From: Aliihoeflea sp052435735
GTDB lineage: Bacteria > Pseudomonadota > Alphaproteobacteria > Rhizobiales > Rhizobiaceae
Length of the DNA: 64,000 nt
Direction of reading: 5' to 3'
Assembly: GCA_052435735.1 (NCBI GenBank)
Contig: JBQVNB010000016.1
Span: 51,804 to 115,803 of the forward strand
In this document: positions 17,128-27,400 of the stretch, piece after piece
Position numbering within the stretch: position 1 is the first letter of the stretch
Layout of the letters: every line of letters starts with the position of its first letter
The notes under the pieces: generated by a model
The model's input: only the letters and a program-made list of their open reading frames with translations
What the model was told of the DNA's origin: nothing
Database searches by the model: none
Made by a program: the position numbers and the translations under genes

Positions 17128-18342
17128 ATGATGCCGCAAGAGCGCTCCAGAGCCGAAACACACCCAACCGGCAGCCTTTTGCTGGCGGTCGCGACCGCCT
17201 TCCTCCTGATGCTCTCGACTCTGCACGCGCAGGCCGCCGATCCGCTTCGCGTCGAGGGGCTGCGCGTCGTCGGCGACGCATCCCGGGCGCGCATCGTCAT
17301 CGACGTCTCGGCAAGCCCGGACATGCGCTGGTTCCTGGTACGCGCGCCGCATCGGCTGGTGCTCGAATTCGCCGACGTCGAATACCGGTATGAAGACGAG
17401 CCGGTGAAACCGCGCGGCCTGGTGAGCGACATCGCCTTCGGGCCCGCCGGCGATGGCAGGTCACGGCTCGTTCTCACAGGCGAGGGGGCCTTCGTCGTCG
17501 AGAATGTCGAGATCATGAAGAACGAGGACGCGGCCGGGCATCGGGTCGTCATCGATCTCGTCGCGGGTTCGGATCGCCAGTTCGAGGCGGCGCTGGCAGA
17601 GCAGATTGCCACGACTGCGGGCACGGAAGGTGCCGGACTACCAGTGGAACGGCGCTTCACGGTGGTCGTCGACCCGGGACATGGCGGTGCGGACAGCGGC
17701 GCCAAGGGCGTCAGCGGCATTTATGAGAAGACGATCACGCTCGCCTTCGGGCTGGAACTGAAAAAAGCGCTGGAGGATACCGGCCGCTACGAGGTTCATC
17801 TGACGCGTGACCGCGACCGGTTCCTGCGGCTCGACGAGCGCGTGAAGATCGCGCGCCGGCACGAGGCGGACCTTTTCATCTCCATCCATGCCGATGCGAT
17901 CCGTCATCGCGACGTGCGCGGGGCGACCGTCTACACGGTGTCCGATTCGCCCTCCGATGCTGAATCGGCTGCCAAGGCCGTGCGCGAAAACCTCGCCGAC
18001 CAGATCGCCGGCTATGCCGCCCAGGATGCGGGCGACGAGGTGTCGGACATTCTGGCCGACCTCGTCCGCCGCGAGACGGACGGATTTTCGCTTCGCTTCG
18101 CAAAGGCGCTCGTCGGACAGTTGTCGGATGAGATCGGCATGATCAAGAACCCGCATCGCTTCGCGGGCTTCCAGGTCCTCAAGGCGCCGGACGTGCCGTC
18201 GGTTCTGGTGGAGCTCGGCTATCTTTCGAATGCGCGCGACGAGGAGCAGTTGCGCGACGTCGAATGGCGGGCACAGGCGTCGGCCGGCATCGTCGCGGCG
18301 ATCGGCCTGTTCGCCGACGCCAAGCTCGGTGCCGCCGAGTGA
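17128..18342 (+). CDS. N-acetylmuramoyl-L-alanine amidase (AmiC type)
   Basis: The 404-residue exported enzyme has a signal peptide (about 15-36, ending HAQAA), an N-terminal AMIN domain (about 45-140) that targets it to the septum or wall, and a C-terminal Amidase_3 domain (about 185-395). Zinc-site motifs are VVDPGHGGADSGAKG, ISIHADA and SVLVELGYLSN, with a catalytic Glu. It cleaves the amide between MurNAc and the stem peptide for daughter-cell separation. ATGATG offers two starts 3 bases apart. PBP1A follows on the same strand, a common pairing in Hyphomicrobiales. Confidence 0.95.
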   Translation: MMPQERSRAETHPTGSLLLAVATAFLLMLSTLHAQAADPLRVEGLRVVGDASRARIVIDVSASPDMRWFLVRAPHRLVLEFADVEYRYEDEPVKPRGLVSDIAFGPAGDGRSRLVLTGEGAFVVENVEIMKNEDAAGHRVVIDLVAGSDRQFEAALAEQIATTAGTEGAGLPVERRFTVVVDPGHGGADSGAKGVSGIYEKTITLAFGLELKKALEDTGRYEVHLTRDRDRFLRLDERVKIARRHEADLFISIHADAIRHRDVRGATVYTVSDSPSDAESAAKAVRENLADQIAGYAAQDAGDEVSDILADLVRRETDGFSLRFAKALVGQLSDEIGMIKNPHRFAGFQVLKAPDVPSVLVELGYLSNARDEEQLRDVEWRAQASAGIVAAIGLFADAKLGAAE

Positions 18343-18527
18343 GCACTCGCGCGATCGTGGCTTGACGGCAACAGGCGGTCAATTAATCCTCCAAAGCAAC
18401 GAGCACTTGCAAAGCGCCGCAATTTGCCCACAAGCGCACGACAGGTACGATGCGATGCGAAGCGGCCGACGACGGGCAGGCACCGATCCTGCTGCGCCGC
18501 CTCTTCGAACGACAGACTGGAGCGGGC

Positions 18528-20978
18528 ATGATTCGTCTCATCGGGTATTTCTTCGGCATCGGTGTGATGCTTGCGCTGGTGGTTGCCGCCGGCGTGGCGT
18601 TCTACATCGGCACGATCTCCAAGGATCTGCCGGATTACGAAGTGCTGGCGCGCTACGAGCCGCCCGTGACAACCCGCGTCCATGCGTCCGACGGCGCGCT
18701 GATGGCCGAATTCGCCCGCGAGCGCCGGCTCTACCTCCCGGTCCAGGCCATTCCCGACCGCGTGAAGGCTGCGTTTCTGTCGGCTGAAGACAAGAACTTC
18801 TACCAGCACCCCGGCATCGATATTCTGAGCCTGTTCCGCGCCGTGGCGACGAATGTTCAGAACATCGGCTCGGGCAGGCGTCCGGTCGGTGCGTCGACGA
18901 TCACGCAGCAGGTCGCCAAGAACTTCCTGCTCGATTCGAGCCAGACCTATGATCGCAAGATCCGCGAAATGATCCTGTCGTTCCGGATCGAGCAGGCCTA
19001 TTCCAAGGATCGCATCCTCGAACTCTATCTCAACGAGATTTTCTTCGGGCTGGGCTCTTACGGCATCGCCGGGGCGGCGCTGACCTATTTCGACAAGTCC
19101 GTCAACGAACTGACGATCTCGGAAATGGCCTATCTGGCAGCATTGCCCCGCGGCCCGACCAACTACCATCCCTATCGCCACACCGAGCGCGCGATCGAGC
19201 GCCGCAACTGGGTCATCGACCAGATGGTGGCGAACGGCTTCGTCGAGGCGGAAGAGGCTGCGCAGGCCAAGGCGGAGCCGCTTGGCGTCAGCCCGCGCCG
19301 CGGCGGCACCTATATGGAGGCCGGCGAGTACTTCACGGAAGAAGTGCGGCGCGAGATGATCGCTCGCTACGGCGAGAACGCTCTCTACGAGGGCGGGCTG
19401 TCGGTTCGCACGACGCTCGACCCGGAGATGCAGTTGCAGGCGCGCGAGGCGTTGCAGAACGGCATGATCCGCTACGACACCCTGCGCGGTTTCCGCGGCC
19501 CGATCGCCGAAGTCGAACTCGGCGACGACTGGGGTGTGGCGGTCAGCGAAGTCTCGGGCCTTGCGGACGTTCCCGAATGGCGTCCGGCGGTGGTTCTCGA
19601 GGCGGCCGACGGTTCCGTCTCGGTCGGGCTTCAGCCGCGCCGCCAGGCCTCGGGCGAACTCGTCGAGGATCGCGAGACGGCGACGCTCGCCGTCGCGGAC
19701 ATGGAATGGGCTCTGCGCCACACGGTCGATGGACAGCGCGTGCGCGCGTCGTCGATCGGCGAAGTCCTTCAGCCCGGCGACGTCGTCTATGTCGAGGAGA
19801 AGGCCGACGGCGGCTATCTTCTGCGCCAGGTTCCCGAGGTTTCGGGCGGCATGGTCGCGATGGACCCCCATACCGGTCGCGTGCTGGCTATGGTCGGCGG
19901 CTTCTCCTATGCGCAGTCCGAATTCAACCGCGCGACGCAGGCCATGCGCCAGCCCGGCTCGTCCTTCAAGCCGATCCTCTACGCGGCGGCCCTCGACAAT
20001 GGCTACACGCCCGCATCCGTCGTCGACGATGCGCCGATCACGATCCGCGTCGGCAACGACGTCTGGGAGCCGAAGAACTATGGCGGCGACTTCGCCGGAC
20101 CGTCGACGCTTCGCATGGGCATCGAGCGTTCGCGCAACCTGATGACCGTTCGCCTTGCCAACGACATGGGCATGGACATCGTCGCCGAATATGCCGAGCG
20201 CTTCGGGGTCTACGACAAGATGCTGCCGGTGCTGGCCATGTCGCTCGGGTCGGGTGAGACGACGGTCATGCGCATGGTTTCGGCCTATGCGGTGATGGCC
20301 AATGGCGGTCGATACATCCAGCCTTCGCTGGTGGACCGCATCCAGGACCGCTACGGCAAGACCGTCTTCAAGCACGACCAGCGCGTCTGCCATGGCTGCA
20401 ATGCGGCTTCGTGGGAAGAGCAGGCCGAGCCGGAACTGATCGACGAGCGCGACCAGGTTCTCGATCCGATGACCGCCTACCAGATCACCTCGATGATGGA
20501 AGGCGTCGTCCAGCGCGGAACGGCCACCACGCTCGCCGAACTCGGCCATCCGATCGCCGGCAAGACGGGAACGACTAATGATTCGCGCGATGCCTGGTTC
20601 GTCGGGTACACGCCGGACCTCGTCGTCGGCCTCTATGTCGGCTACGACCAGCCGCGCACGCTGGGCAACGGCGCGACCGGCGGCGGACTTGCCGCTCCGA
20701 TCTACAAGGAGTTCATGGCCGAGGTCCTGAAGGACAAGACGCCGGTGGCATTCCGCGTGCCCGAAGGCATGCAGCAGATCGCGATCAACCGCCAGACCGG
20801 CATGCGTGCCAATCAGGGTGAGGGCGGCGTCATCATGGAAGCCTTCAAGCCCGGCACCGGTCCCGCCGACAGCTATTGGGTCATCGGCATGGACGGCGCG
20901 ACCGCCGAGCGTGCGCGCGAAATCTCGCCGCAGGCCAGCGAGGCACTGATTTCCGGATCGGGCGGCGGTCTCTACTGA
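18528..20978 (+). CDS. mrcA: Class A penicillin-binding protein 1A (glycosyltransferase/transpeptidase)
   Basis: The 816-residue bifunctional peptidoglycan synthase has one N-terminal membrane anchor (about 4-28). The glycosyltransferase domain (about 50-225) has AEDKNFYQHPG and GASTITQQVAKNF. An OB-like insert follows, then the transpeptidase domain with SSFKP (nucleophile Ser), SRN and KTGTTN. It polymerises and crosslinks murein. ATG 18528, preceded by GGAGCG, gives the proper short cytoplasmic tail; an upstream 26-residue extension is rejected. The usual symbol in this order may be ponA or mrcA. Confidence 0.95.
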   Translation: MIRLIGYFFGIGVMLALVVAAGVAFYIGTISKDLPDYEVLARYEPPVTTRVHASDGALMAEFARERRLYLPVQAIPDRVKAAFLSAEDKNFYQHPGIDILSLFRAVATNVQNIGSGRRPVGASTITQQVAKNFLLDSSQTYDRKIREMILSFRIEQAYSKDRILELYLNEIFFGLGSYGIAGAALTYFDKSVNELTISEMAYLAALPRGPTNYHPYRHTERAIERRNWVIDQMVANGFVEAEEAAQAKAEPLGVSPRRGGTYMEAGEYFTEEVRREMIARYGENALYEGGLSVRTTLDPEMQLQAREALQNGMIRYDTLRGFRGPIAEVELGDDWGVAVSEVSGLADVPEWRPAVVLEAADGSVSVGLQPRRQASGELVEDRETATLAVADMEWALRHTVDGQRVRASSIGEVLQPGDVVYVEEKADGGYLLRQVPEVSGGMVAMDPHTGRVLAMVGGFSYAQSEFNRATQAMRQPGSSFKPILYAAALDNGYTPASVVDDAPITIRVGNDVWEPKNYGGDFAGPSTLRMGIERSRNLMTVRLANDMGMDIVAEYAERFGVYDKMLPVLAMSLGSGETTVMRMVSAYAVMANGGRYIQPSLVDRIQDRYGKTVFKHDQRVCHGCNAASWEEQAEPELIDERDQVLDPMTAYQITSMMEGVVQRGTATTLAELGHPIAGKTGTTNDSRDAWFVGYTPDLVVGLYVGYDQPRTLGNGATGGGLAAPIYKEFMAEVLKDKTPVAFRVPEGMQQIAINRQTGMRANQGEGGVIMEAFKPGTGPADSYWVIGMDGATAERAREISPQASEALISGSGGGLY

Positions 20979-21078
20979 CGACCTTCGAAGAGTCTGCACG
21001 CCGCCTTTACAGGGCGGCGGGCCGTCCCTATGGTCCGCGCCGATTTCCAACCCACACGTGAATGAAAGGCGAGCCACC

Positions 21079-22210
21079 ATGCGCGCCGAGACCGAAAATC
21101 TCATCGACGAAATCAAGCAGGGCATAACCCTGCTGAGGAGGCATCTTTGACTGGGATCAGGCCGTAAAGCGACTTGATTACCTGAACAACCGTGCCGAAG
21201 ACCCCGACCTGTGGAACGATCCGCAGGAGGCGCAGAAGATGATGCGCGAGCGCCAGACGCTCGAGGACGCCATCACCGCGATCAAAGGCTTGACGCAGTC
21301 GCTCGACGACAATATCGGGCTGATCGAGCTCGGCGAGGAAGAGGGCGACCAGGCCATCATCCAGGACGCCGAAGCCGCGATCCGCTCGATGCGCGGCGAG
21401 GTGGCCGCGCGCCAGGTCGACACGCTCCTGTCGGGCGAAGCGGACGGCAACGACACCTATCTCGAAGTGCATTCGGGCGCCGGCGGCACCGAGAGCCAGG
21501 ACTGGGCGTCGATGCTCCTGCGCATGTACACGCGCTGGGCCGAGCGTCGTGGCATGAAGGTCGAGGTGCTGGAGCTTCACAATGGCGAAGAAGCGGGCAT
21601 CAAGTCCGCGACGATCCTGATCAAGGGCGAAAAGGCCTATGGCTGGATGAAGACCGAATCGGGCGTGCACCGTCTCGTGCGCATCTCGCCCTATGATTCC
21701 AACGCGCGCCGGCACACGTCCTTCGCCAGCGTCTGGGTCTATCCGGTTATCGACGATTCGATCGAAATCGACGTTTCGGAATCGGATGTGCGCATCGACA
21801 CCTATCGCGCATCGGGCGCGGGCGGCCAGCACGTCAACACGACGGATTCGGCCGTGCGCATTACCCATATCGCGACCGGCATCGTCGTCGCGTGCCAGCA
21901 GGAGCGTTCGCAGCACAAGAACCGCGCCAAGGCATGGGACATGCTGCGCGCGCGTCTCTACGAAGCGGAACTGAAGAAGCGCGAGGAGGCGGCCAACGCC
22001 ACCGAGGCCTCGAAGACGGAGATCGGCTGGGGCCACCAGATCCGCTCCTACGTCCTGCAGCCCTACCAGCTCGTGAAGGACCTGCGGACCGGCGTCGAAA
22101 GCACCTCACCGCAGGACGTGCTCGACGGCGACCTCGACGACTTCATGGAGGCGGCGCTTTCGCACAAGATCGAAGGATCGGCAGGCGAAGCGATCGCCGA
22201 CATCGACTGA
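21079..22210 (+). CDS. prfB: Peptide chain release factor 2, programmed +1 frameshift
   Basis: RF2 (376 residues when joined) terminates at UGA and UAA. The first 23 codons from ATG 21079 end in CTT followed by in-frame TGA (21148-21150). Slipping one base forward makes CTT-GAC and opens the remaining 353 codons. Class I factor motifs are present: GGQ in SGAGGQHVNTTDSAVRITH, and the stop-codon recognition loop reads RISPYDS, with SPY where E. coli RF2 has SPF. It ends at a good terminator (22217-22242). Scoring only the second frame would lose the true N-terminus. Confidence 0.96.
21136..21151 (+). promoter_or_regulatory. prfB autoregulatory frameshift site
   Basis: AGGAGG (21136-21141), three bases, the slippery CTT (21145-21147), then TGA followed by C. 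Spacing and order are the same as the E. coli prfB site (internal Shine-Dalgarno, CTT, TGAC). When RF2 is scarce, slow termination at TGA allows +1 slippage and makes more RF2. Confidence 0.95.
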
Positions 22211-22216
22211 GTAGCG

Positions 22217-22242
22217 AAGGCCGGGAAATTCCCGGCCTTTTT
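22217..22242 (+). terminator. Rho-independent terminator of prfB
   Basis: A GGCCGGGAA/TTCCCGGCC perfect stem is followed by TTTTT, starting 7 bases after the prfB stop codon. On the other strand the tail is poor in T, so it serves prfB mainly. Confidence 0.92.
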
Positions 22243-22246
22243 CGTA

Positions 22247-23563
22247 TCAAAGCAGGTCGGCGATTTCGTTGCCGGCCTTGAGGAAGCGCAGCGGGTCGGT
22301 CGCCTTGCCGTGGCGGCGGATTTCGTAGTGAAGGTGCGGGCCGGTCGAGCGGCCGGTGCTGCCAACGGCGCCGATGGCATCGCCCGTGGCAAGCCTTTCG
22401 CCGACCTTGACGTCGATACGGCTCAGATGCGCGTAGCGCGTCGACCAGCCATTGCCGTGATCGATCTCGATCAGCCGGCCATAGCCGCCGGCCCAGCCGG
22501 CACGAATGACCTTGCCGGCGCCGGTCGACTGGACCGGCGTGCCGGACTTGGCACGGAAATCGATGCCGGCGTGCATGGCCGGACGGCGCAGGAACGGATC
22601 GCGGCGCACGCCGAAAGAACTCGACACCGCTTGTCCGGGCGCCGGATTGAAAATCGGGTAGTCGCGCGCCGACGCTTTCAGCGTTTCGAGCTGACCGAGC
22701 GCCTCTTCCAATCCGCGCACGCGCTCCTCGAAAAGTGCATCCTCGTCGACGGCGACCAGCGGTCCGCCGATGTCCTTGTCGTCGGCGCCGAAATCGGCAT
22801 CGACCGGCAGGCCGGCCTGAACGAGCGCCTCGCGGATCGTGTCCGCGGTCTCGAAGGTTTCGGAGGTCAGCGTCTCGATGCTTCTGAGCTGTTCGGTCTC
22901 GATGGCGGCGAGCGAGGCGCCGAGGGAATCGAAGAGGTCCGCCTTTTCCTTGCCGCCGTCTTCCTCGACGACGATCGGCGCGATCGAGGGGGCGGCCTGT
23001 TCCGGCTCGTCGGAGGACGACCAGAAAGCGTTGCCGAGTTTTTCGGGCGCCTCGGCGCTGCCCGGCTCGCCGGTCAGTTTCGCGAAGATGGATGCCGTCT
23101 TGCCGGGTGTCAGGGTTGCCCGCAGAACGGGACGCGCCTGCGGGACCGGAGCCGTCTCGGGGAGGGCGTCCGCCGAACCCATCGCGCGCTCGATGATCGG
23201 GCTGATCTGGCCGTGGCGCTGCGTGATCTGGCTCTGGCGTGCGAGCAGTTCGGCAACCTTGCCCTGAACGAGCTGCTGGTCCAGGAGCTGCCGGCTGGTG
23301 ATGCGGTCGACCTGCGTGCGCAGGATCGAGATGCGGTCTTCATAGGCCTGCTGCATGCGCGCCTGGCGGGCGGCGGTGGCGCCGACCAGATCGTCGCGCA
23401 GTACGAGATAGGATGTCGCCAGGAGATAGCTGATCGCCATGACACCGAGCGTCGAGCCGAGAAGGCCGACGATCCAGGGCCGCACCGTGAAGTGGCGGAT
23501 GCGGTCGCCGCGCGCGATGATGATGGTGTGCGGCTCGCGGCGATTGCCAGAAGATTTCGGCAC
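22247..23563 (-). CDS. M23 family metallopeptidase (LytM/EnvC-like), membrane-anchored
   Basis: The 438-residue protein has a short cytoplasmic tail, one membrane helix (about 30-52), a coiled-coil stalk (about 60-120), a variable Pro/Ala-rich middle and a C-terminal M23 domain. Zinc-site motifs are RPAMHAGIDFRA (His and Asp ligands), TRYAHLS and the HLHYEIR terminal ligand, so the lytic site is intact. The family cleaves peptidoglycan crosslinks or activates amidases at division and elongation. It is convergent with prfB. Confidence 0.92.
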   Translation of the reverse strand: MPKSSGNRREPHTIIIARGDRIRHFTVRPWIVGLLGSTLGVMAISYLLATSYLVLRDDLVGATAARQARMQQAYEDRISILRTQVDRITSRQLLDQQLVQGKVAELLARQSQITQRHGQISPIIERAMGSADALPETAPVPQARPVLRATLTPGKTASIFAKLTGEPGSAEAPEKLGNAFWSSSDEPEQAAPSIAPIVVEEDGGKEKADLFDSLGASLAAIETEQLRSIETLTSETFETADTIREALVQAGLPVDADFGADDKDIGGPLVAVDEDALFEERVRGLEEALGQLETLKASARDYPIFNPAPGQAVSSSFGVRRDPFLRRPAMHAGIDFRAKSGTPVQSTGAGKVIRAGWAGGYGRLIEIDHGNGWSTRYAHLSRIDVKVGERLATGDAIGAVGSTGRSTGPHLHYEIRRHGKATDPLRFLKAGNEIADLL

Positions 23564-23644
23564 TGTCCGGTCTCCAAGACTGCGGGGCTGGATATCGGAG
23601 CATTACGCCTCATTAGGGTTAATGGCTGGTTCACGCCCGCCCCG

Positions 23645-23674
23645 AAACGAAAACGGCCCCGCTGAAGCGGAGCC
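23645..23674 (-). terminator. Rho-independent terminator after the 24-residue peptide gene
   Basis: On the minus strand CGGCTCCGC, a short loop, GCGGGGCCG and then TTTTCGTTT. It lies 32 bases beyond the stop of the small membrane-peptide gene and before the M23 gene, so the peptide gene forms its own transcript end. Confidence 0.8.
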
Positions 23675-23705
23675 GGATCGCAGTCGGATCAGTCGAACTG
23701 GTCGA

Positions 23706-23780
23706 TCAGAAGATCAGAAGCAGGAGGATGATGATCGGGATCGGGATACCGATCAGCCACAGAAGCAAACCCTTGAACAT
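23706..23780 (-). CDS. 24-residue single-helix membrane peptide
   Basis: The minus strand reads ATG TTC AAG GGT ... ATC TTC TGA. It encodes 24 residues: MFKG, then a purely hydrophobic run containing LLLWLIGIPIPI and ending LLLIF. A Shine-Dalgarno GGAGAC sits four bases before the ATG and a rho-independent terminator follows, so this looks like a real, separately terminated gene. An in-frame ATG 12 bases upstream would add META. Function unknown. It could modulate a membrane complex or act as a toxin-like peptide; no antitoxin or antisense RNA is evident. Confidence 0.6.
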   Translation of the reverse strand: MFKGLLLWLIGIPIPIIILLLLIF

Positions 23781-23846
23781 TGCCGTCTCCATTCGTCGCG
23801 AGGTGTTGTGGCGATAATTCAGCAAAGACGAAAATGTTCCTGCGGA

Positions 23847-24314
23847 TCAAAGACCTTTCGTCGCTTCCAGAACCTCCTGCGCATGGCCGGGAACCTTGAC
23901 CTTGCGCCAGACGCGGGCGATCCGCCCGTCCCGGTCGATCAGAAAGGTCGAACGCTCGACGCCCAAATATTTGCGGCCATACATGCTCTTTTCGGCCCAG
24001 ACGCCATAGGCTTCGAGGGTCGTCTTGTCTTCGTCGGCCGCCAGAGCGACGGAAAGTTCGTGCTTGGCCTTGAACTTGTCGTGCTTGCGGACACTGTCGG
24101 GAGACATTCCGATCAATGTGGCTCCGACCGCATCGAACTCGCTCTTGAGGCGCGTGAAATCGACGGCTTCGGCCGTACAGCCGCTGGTGTCGTCTTTCGG
24201 ATAAAAGAAGAGGACCACCGGTCTGCCCCTGAGCGCGGACAGCGAAATCGTCGATCCTCCATCGCCGGGCAGAGTGAAATCCGGCGCCATGTCGCCGGTG
24301 GCGGGTTCAGACAT
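23847..24314 (-). CDS. bcp: Thioredoxin-dependent thiol peroxidase (Bcp/PrxQ family)
   Basis: The 155-residue peroxiredoxin has the PrxQ start PDFTLPGDGG and the active site FFYPKDDTSGCTAEAVDF, with the peroxidatic Cys in SGC. The second Cys that E. coli Bcp has five residues later is absent (AVDF instead of ACGL), so this enzyme resolves its sulfenic acid another way or works as a 1-Cys type. It reduces H2O2 and organic hydroperoxides in the cytoplasm. It lies upstream of the small membrane-peptide gene on the same strand. Confidence 0.93.
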   Translation of the reverse strand: MSEPATGDMAPDFTLPGDGGSTISLSALRGRPVVLFFYPKDDTSGCTAEAVDFTRLKSEFDAVGATLIGMSPDSVRKHDKFKAKHELSVALAADEDKTTLEAYGVWAEKSMYGRKYLGVERSTFLIDRDGRIARVWRKVKVPGHAQEVLEATKGL

Positions 24315-24412
24315 GATTTGACCTCCATTTTGCGGTTACGGGAGCGGAAAGCGGTGGTTATAGTCTTCGAACTCGATTCGTCCACGACACCGCATTATCG
24401 ACGGAACGCCGC

Positions 24413-27400
24413 TTGACCGACCAGCCCGATCGGCCAGAGACGCCTGCGAATGCTCGTGCACTCCTGCGCGGTGCAAAGCCGCGTCGTCGGCCCGGTCGCC
24501 GTCGTTCGTTTCCTGCCCGCCTCCTGAGGGGCGCGGCGCTCGGGCTGGGCATTTTTCTTCTCCTCGTCACACTTGTCGCCGGTGCGGTCATGGCCGGTTT
24601 CGGCGGCGATAGACTACGCCAGGAAGCCCAGGCGGTGCTGACCGACCTTGCCGGCGGCGATGTCGTCGCGACGATCGGTTCGGTGCGGTTGCGGATCGAC
24701 GCGGACCGGTTCCTGGCGCTGGAGATCGCGGGCGCGGGCCTTTCCGGGGCGGAGACCGGCGACAGTTTCGTCGATGTTGGTCTTTTGCGCTTCGGCATCC
24801 GTTTTCTGCCGCTGCTCGAAGGCCGTCTGCAACTCGCCAATGCCAGGCTGAGCGACGCGCGGCTCGTAGCTGACCAGTTGCCCGATCGGGGCGGGCCGGG
24901 ACCATTGGCGGGATTGCGCAATTCCGATGGGCTTCTCGATCCCGACCTCGTCACGCCTGCAATCTTCGCGGCGATCCATCGCGTCTTCGACCTCGTCGAG
25001 AGCAACGCGGCACGCGACCTCAAACTGCGCAACGTCACCATCGTGCTCGACAGTGCAAGGGGCACGTCGGTTCGCATTGCAGACGCGCAACTCGAGCGGA
25101 CTGCGGAGGGCGCGCTCGAAATGTCGGGGACGGCGGAGATCGCCGACCGCACCATCGTCTTCGAAGGCCGGGCGCTGCGCGACGACGAGCGGACGCGGAT
25201 CGCCATGCTCGACCTCGACCTCGGCTTCGCGCCGGTTACCGAGGGCACAGACCGGATCGGCCTCGCGCATCGGGTCGGCGGTTTGACGGTCAGCCTGTCC
25301 GGCGCGCAGAGCCTTTCGTCGACGGCCGACCGGCTCGACATCGACGCGAGCTTCGACAATGCGGCCATCGATATCGGCCGCGATACCGTGACGATGTCCG
25401 GGGCGCTCAAGGCCTATTCCGTTACCGGGGCCGACAAGATCGAGATCGACAGCCTGAGTCTCGTATCGCAGGACACGAACTGGTCCTTCAACGGCGCGGT
25501 GGGGCCCAAGCCGCGCGGGGATGGGGAAGCTGCGCGCTATCGGTTCGAGCTCGTCTCCGGTAACGCGCGGCTGGCGATACCCGAAAGCGACGACGAGGCG
25601 CAGGTCGAAACGCGTATCGCCGGAACGTTCGACCCCTTGAACCGCGTCCTCGATCTGGACGACATCGACCTGCGCAGCGGAGATGGTCGGGTCGCCGGAC
25701 GCGCACGGATCGATTTCGTGCCCGGCAAGAGCCCCGGCGTGAAGCTTGCGCTCGACGCGCGCACCGTTGGAGTGGACGCTGCCAAGGCTGTCTGGCCGAT
25801 TTTCGCCGCGCCGGGCGCGCGGCGCTGGGCTGCGGCCAATGTCGAGGGCGGAACGATCCAGACGGGAACGATCCGGCTCGACACGGAGCCTGGCCAGTTC
25901 GGCAACGGCATTCCATTCACCGACGAGGTTTCGGGCACATTCGCGATTTCCGGCGCGTCGGTCAGAGTTGGCGGCGACCTGCCGCGGCTGCAGGACAGTG
26001 TCGGAAATTTGCGCTTCCGCGGCGACAGGCTCGATGTGGCCGTGGCATCCACACGCGCGCAGCTTGCCAGCGGCAAATGGGTGGCCGGCAAGGATGCCGC
26101 CTTTTCCATGGACATCACGCGCGGCAAGCCGCTGGTCGGAAATCTCGTCGTCGACATCGATGCCGATGCCGACGCGGCGCTGGAATTCGCCTCGCTGAAG
26201 CCGATCGATGCCGGCCGGCACCTCGACTTCGCTCCGGCGGATGTTTCCGGTCACGTGGCGGGCCGGGTGCAGGCGCAGTTTCCGCTCAACGAGGATGGAC
26301 GCGAGATCCCGGTCGGTTTCGACGTCGAGCTCGACATTGCCGACATCGCGCTGGCGCAGCCTTTCCAGGGCCAGACGGTGAGCGAGGCTTATGGCACGGT
26401 GCGTGTGCGCCCGAGCCATGCGCAGATCGACGCGGATGCGAAGCTGAACGGCGTTTCGGCGACGATCGCCATGACGGAACCGTTCAACGAGACCGTCGAG
26501 CGCTCGCGCAAGGTCGATCTGAAGCTCGACGATGCCGCGCGCGACCAGCTTCTGCCGGCCCTCTCCATGCTGCTGTCAGGCAATGCCGATGTCGGCATCG
26601 ACCTTTCGAGCGCCGAGCGGCAGTCCGTTACCGCGGATCTTTCCGGTTCGGTGTTGAGCCTGCCGTGGATCGGTTGGTCGAAGGGGGCGGGCATCGCGGC
26701 GACGACTGCCTTCCAGATGGAGCGGAACGGCGGCCAGACCTTCCTGCACGGCTTCGGCATCAAGGGCGAAAGCTTCGCTGTGGGCGGGGAGGTGTCGCTC
26801 GACGAAGCGGGTCTGACCAAGGCGAGCTTCCCGCAGGTGCGGCTCAATCGCGGCGATGCTTTCAGCGTCGACATCGCCCGGCGCGGACGCGGCTATGGGA
26901 TCACGGTCAAAGGGGAAACGCTCGATGCGCGCTCGCTGATCAAGGCGTTGCGAGCGACCAGCGAGGCAGCGGGCGGCGGCGGTGGCGACCCGGTGCCGAT
27001 CCGCCTTGATCTCAATGTGGCCAACGTCACCGGTTTCGGCAACGAGACGCTTCGCGACGTCGTGATCGCCTATGCGGGGACGGGCGCCACCATCGAAAAC
27101 CTTTCCGCCACCGCGACCACCGGATCGGGCGCCAAGCTGGAGGTCAATCACGGCATCGGGCAAGGCGGGCGCTATCTTCGCGCCGAAACCGGCGATGCCG
27201 GTGCGGTGCTGCGCTTTCTCGATCTCTATGGCCGGATGGAAGGTGGGCGGCTCAATGTCGAACTGCGCGGGGCGGAGGGCGGGTCGCTGCTCGGCCGCGT
27301 CGGCGCGCGCGATTTCTGGCTGGTGGACGAGCCGCGCCTAGCCTCGCTTGTCTCGACGCCGTCGGACACGCGGGGGCGTTCGCTCAACGATGTCGTGAAA

